Of a stretch of 6,296 nucleotides of DNA, positions 6,142 through 6,296 are shown one piece after another (positions within the stretch are counted from its first letter, which is position 1; each line of letters opens with the position of its first letter). Both the position numbers and the translations under genes were made by a program. A model generated the notes under the pieces. It saw only the letters and a list, made by a program, of their open reading frames with translations, was not told the origin of the DNA and made no database searches. The DNA is from an uncultured Dysgonomonas sp. (GTDB lineage Bacteria > Bacteroidota > Bacteroidia > Bacteroidales > Dysgonomonadaceae): assembly GCA_945292135.1 (NCBI GenBank), contig CALYRA010000082.1:1-6296 (forward strand), written 5' to 3'.

Positions 6142-6296
6142 CAAAATAGTCTAAGGCAACAGATAATACCATAAACATTTCAAATGGAAAGCTAAATCGT
6201 GAATTTGTACCATACGTAATAATCGCTTGTAAAATAGAAGTTACGAAAACAACTATTGATATAATAAATTGAGGTGATACATATTTTCTTCGTACG
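6110..6296 (-). CDS. Integral membrane protein, C-terminal fragment (start outside window)
   Basis: On the minus strand a frame is open from the right edge of the window to a TGA at 6112-6110, giving 61 residues plus stop. It is too short and startless to show up as a full open reading frame, but its make-up is protein-like: two hydrophobic stretches, FIISIVVFVTSIL (about residues 10-22 of the fragment) and the segment around MFMVLSVALDYF (40-51), joined by TYGTNSRFSFPFE (27-39), with a basic end, DFRKLIKLKS. An NSRFSFPFE-type motif before a membrane helix recalls the C-termini of polytopic family-39-type glycosyltransferases and related Bacteroidetes membrane proteins. That is only an impression, and I do not assign a function. 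The gene converges on dnaA; the two stop codons are 3 bp apart and share one terminator. The competing minus frame with bases 6296-6294 as its first codon hits a stop after 34 codons. Confidence 0.72.
   Translation of the reverse strand, partial: VRRKYVSPQFIISIVVFVTSILQAIITYGTNSRFSFPFEMFMVLSVALDYFDFRKLIKLKS

Overview
The window reads as ordinary chromosomal DNA from an AT-rich member of the Bacteroidetes, most likely order Bacteroidales. Three things support this. The RNase Y, amidase, MCE and DnaA proteins have Bacteroidetes-type sequence, for example DnaA helix-turn-helix NHATVLHAC and an MCE tail ending in NPQRYINVKVF. A TAnnTTTG-type -7 promoter element lies upstream of the dehydrogenase gene. 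Start codons lack clear Shine-Dalgarno sequences and sit behind A/T-rich leaders. I cannot name a genus from the sequence alone.

Layout, left to right: (1) 1-1125, the 3' three quarters of rny (RNase Y, KH and HD domains), followed by a weak compound hairpin. (2) A 194-bp gap holding a good Bacteroidetes-type promoter. (3) 1320-4357, three tightly spaced genes on the + strand with 19-nt gaps: D-lactate dehydrogenase, a secreted N-acetylmuramoyl-L-alanine amidase with a SPOR-like tail, and an inner-membrane-anchored MCE/MlaD-family protein. A 13-bp perfect inverted repeat closes this group. (4) A 348-bp AT-rich non-coding stretch with no convincing DnaA boxes. (5) dnaA, complete at 466 aa. (6) A perfect 14-bp terminator hairpin whose loop contains the dnaA stop codon. 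(7) On the - strand, running in from the right edge, the last 61 codons of a membrane protein gene whose stop codon lies inside the same hairpin.

The genes are housekeeping: RNA turnover, fermentative NADH re-oxidation, peptidoglycan cleavage, lipid trafficking at the envelope, and replication initiation. The amidase and MCE protein both act at the cell envelope; the dehydrogenase ahead of them has no obvious functional link and may simply share the promoter. I see no mobile element, CRISPR array, tRNA, rRNA or defence system. The window does not appear to hold a new biological system. The most interesting local structure is the convergent dnaA/membrane-protein junction, where the two genes end 3 bp apart within a nested, possibly duplicated, inverted repeat.
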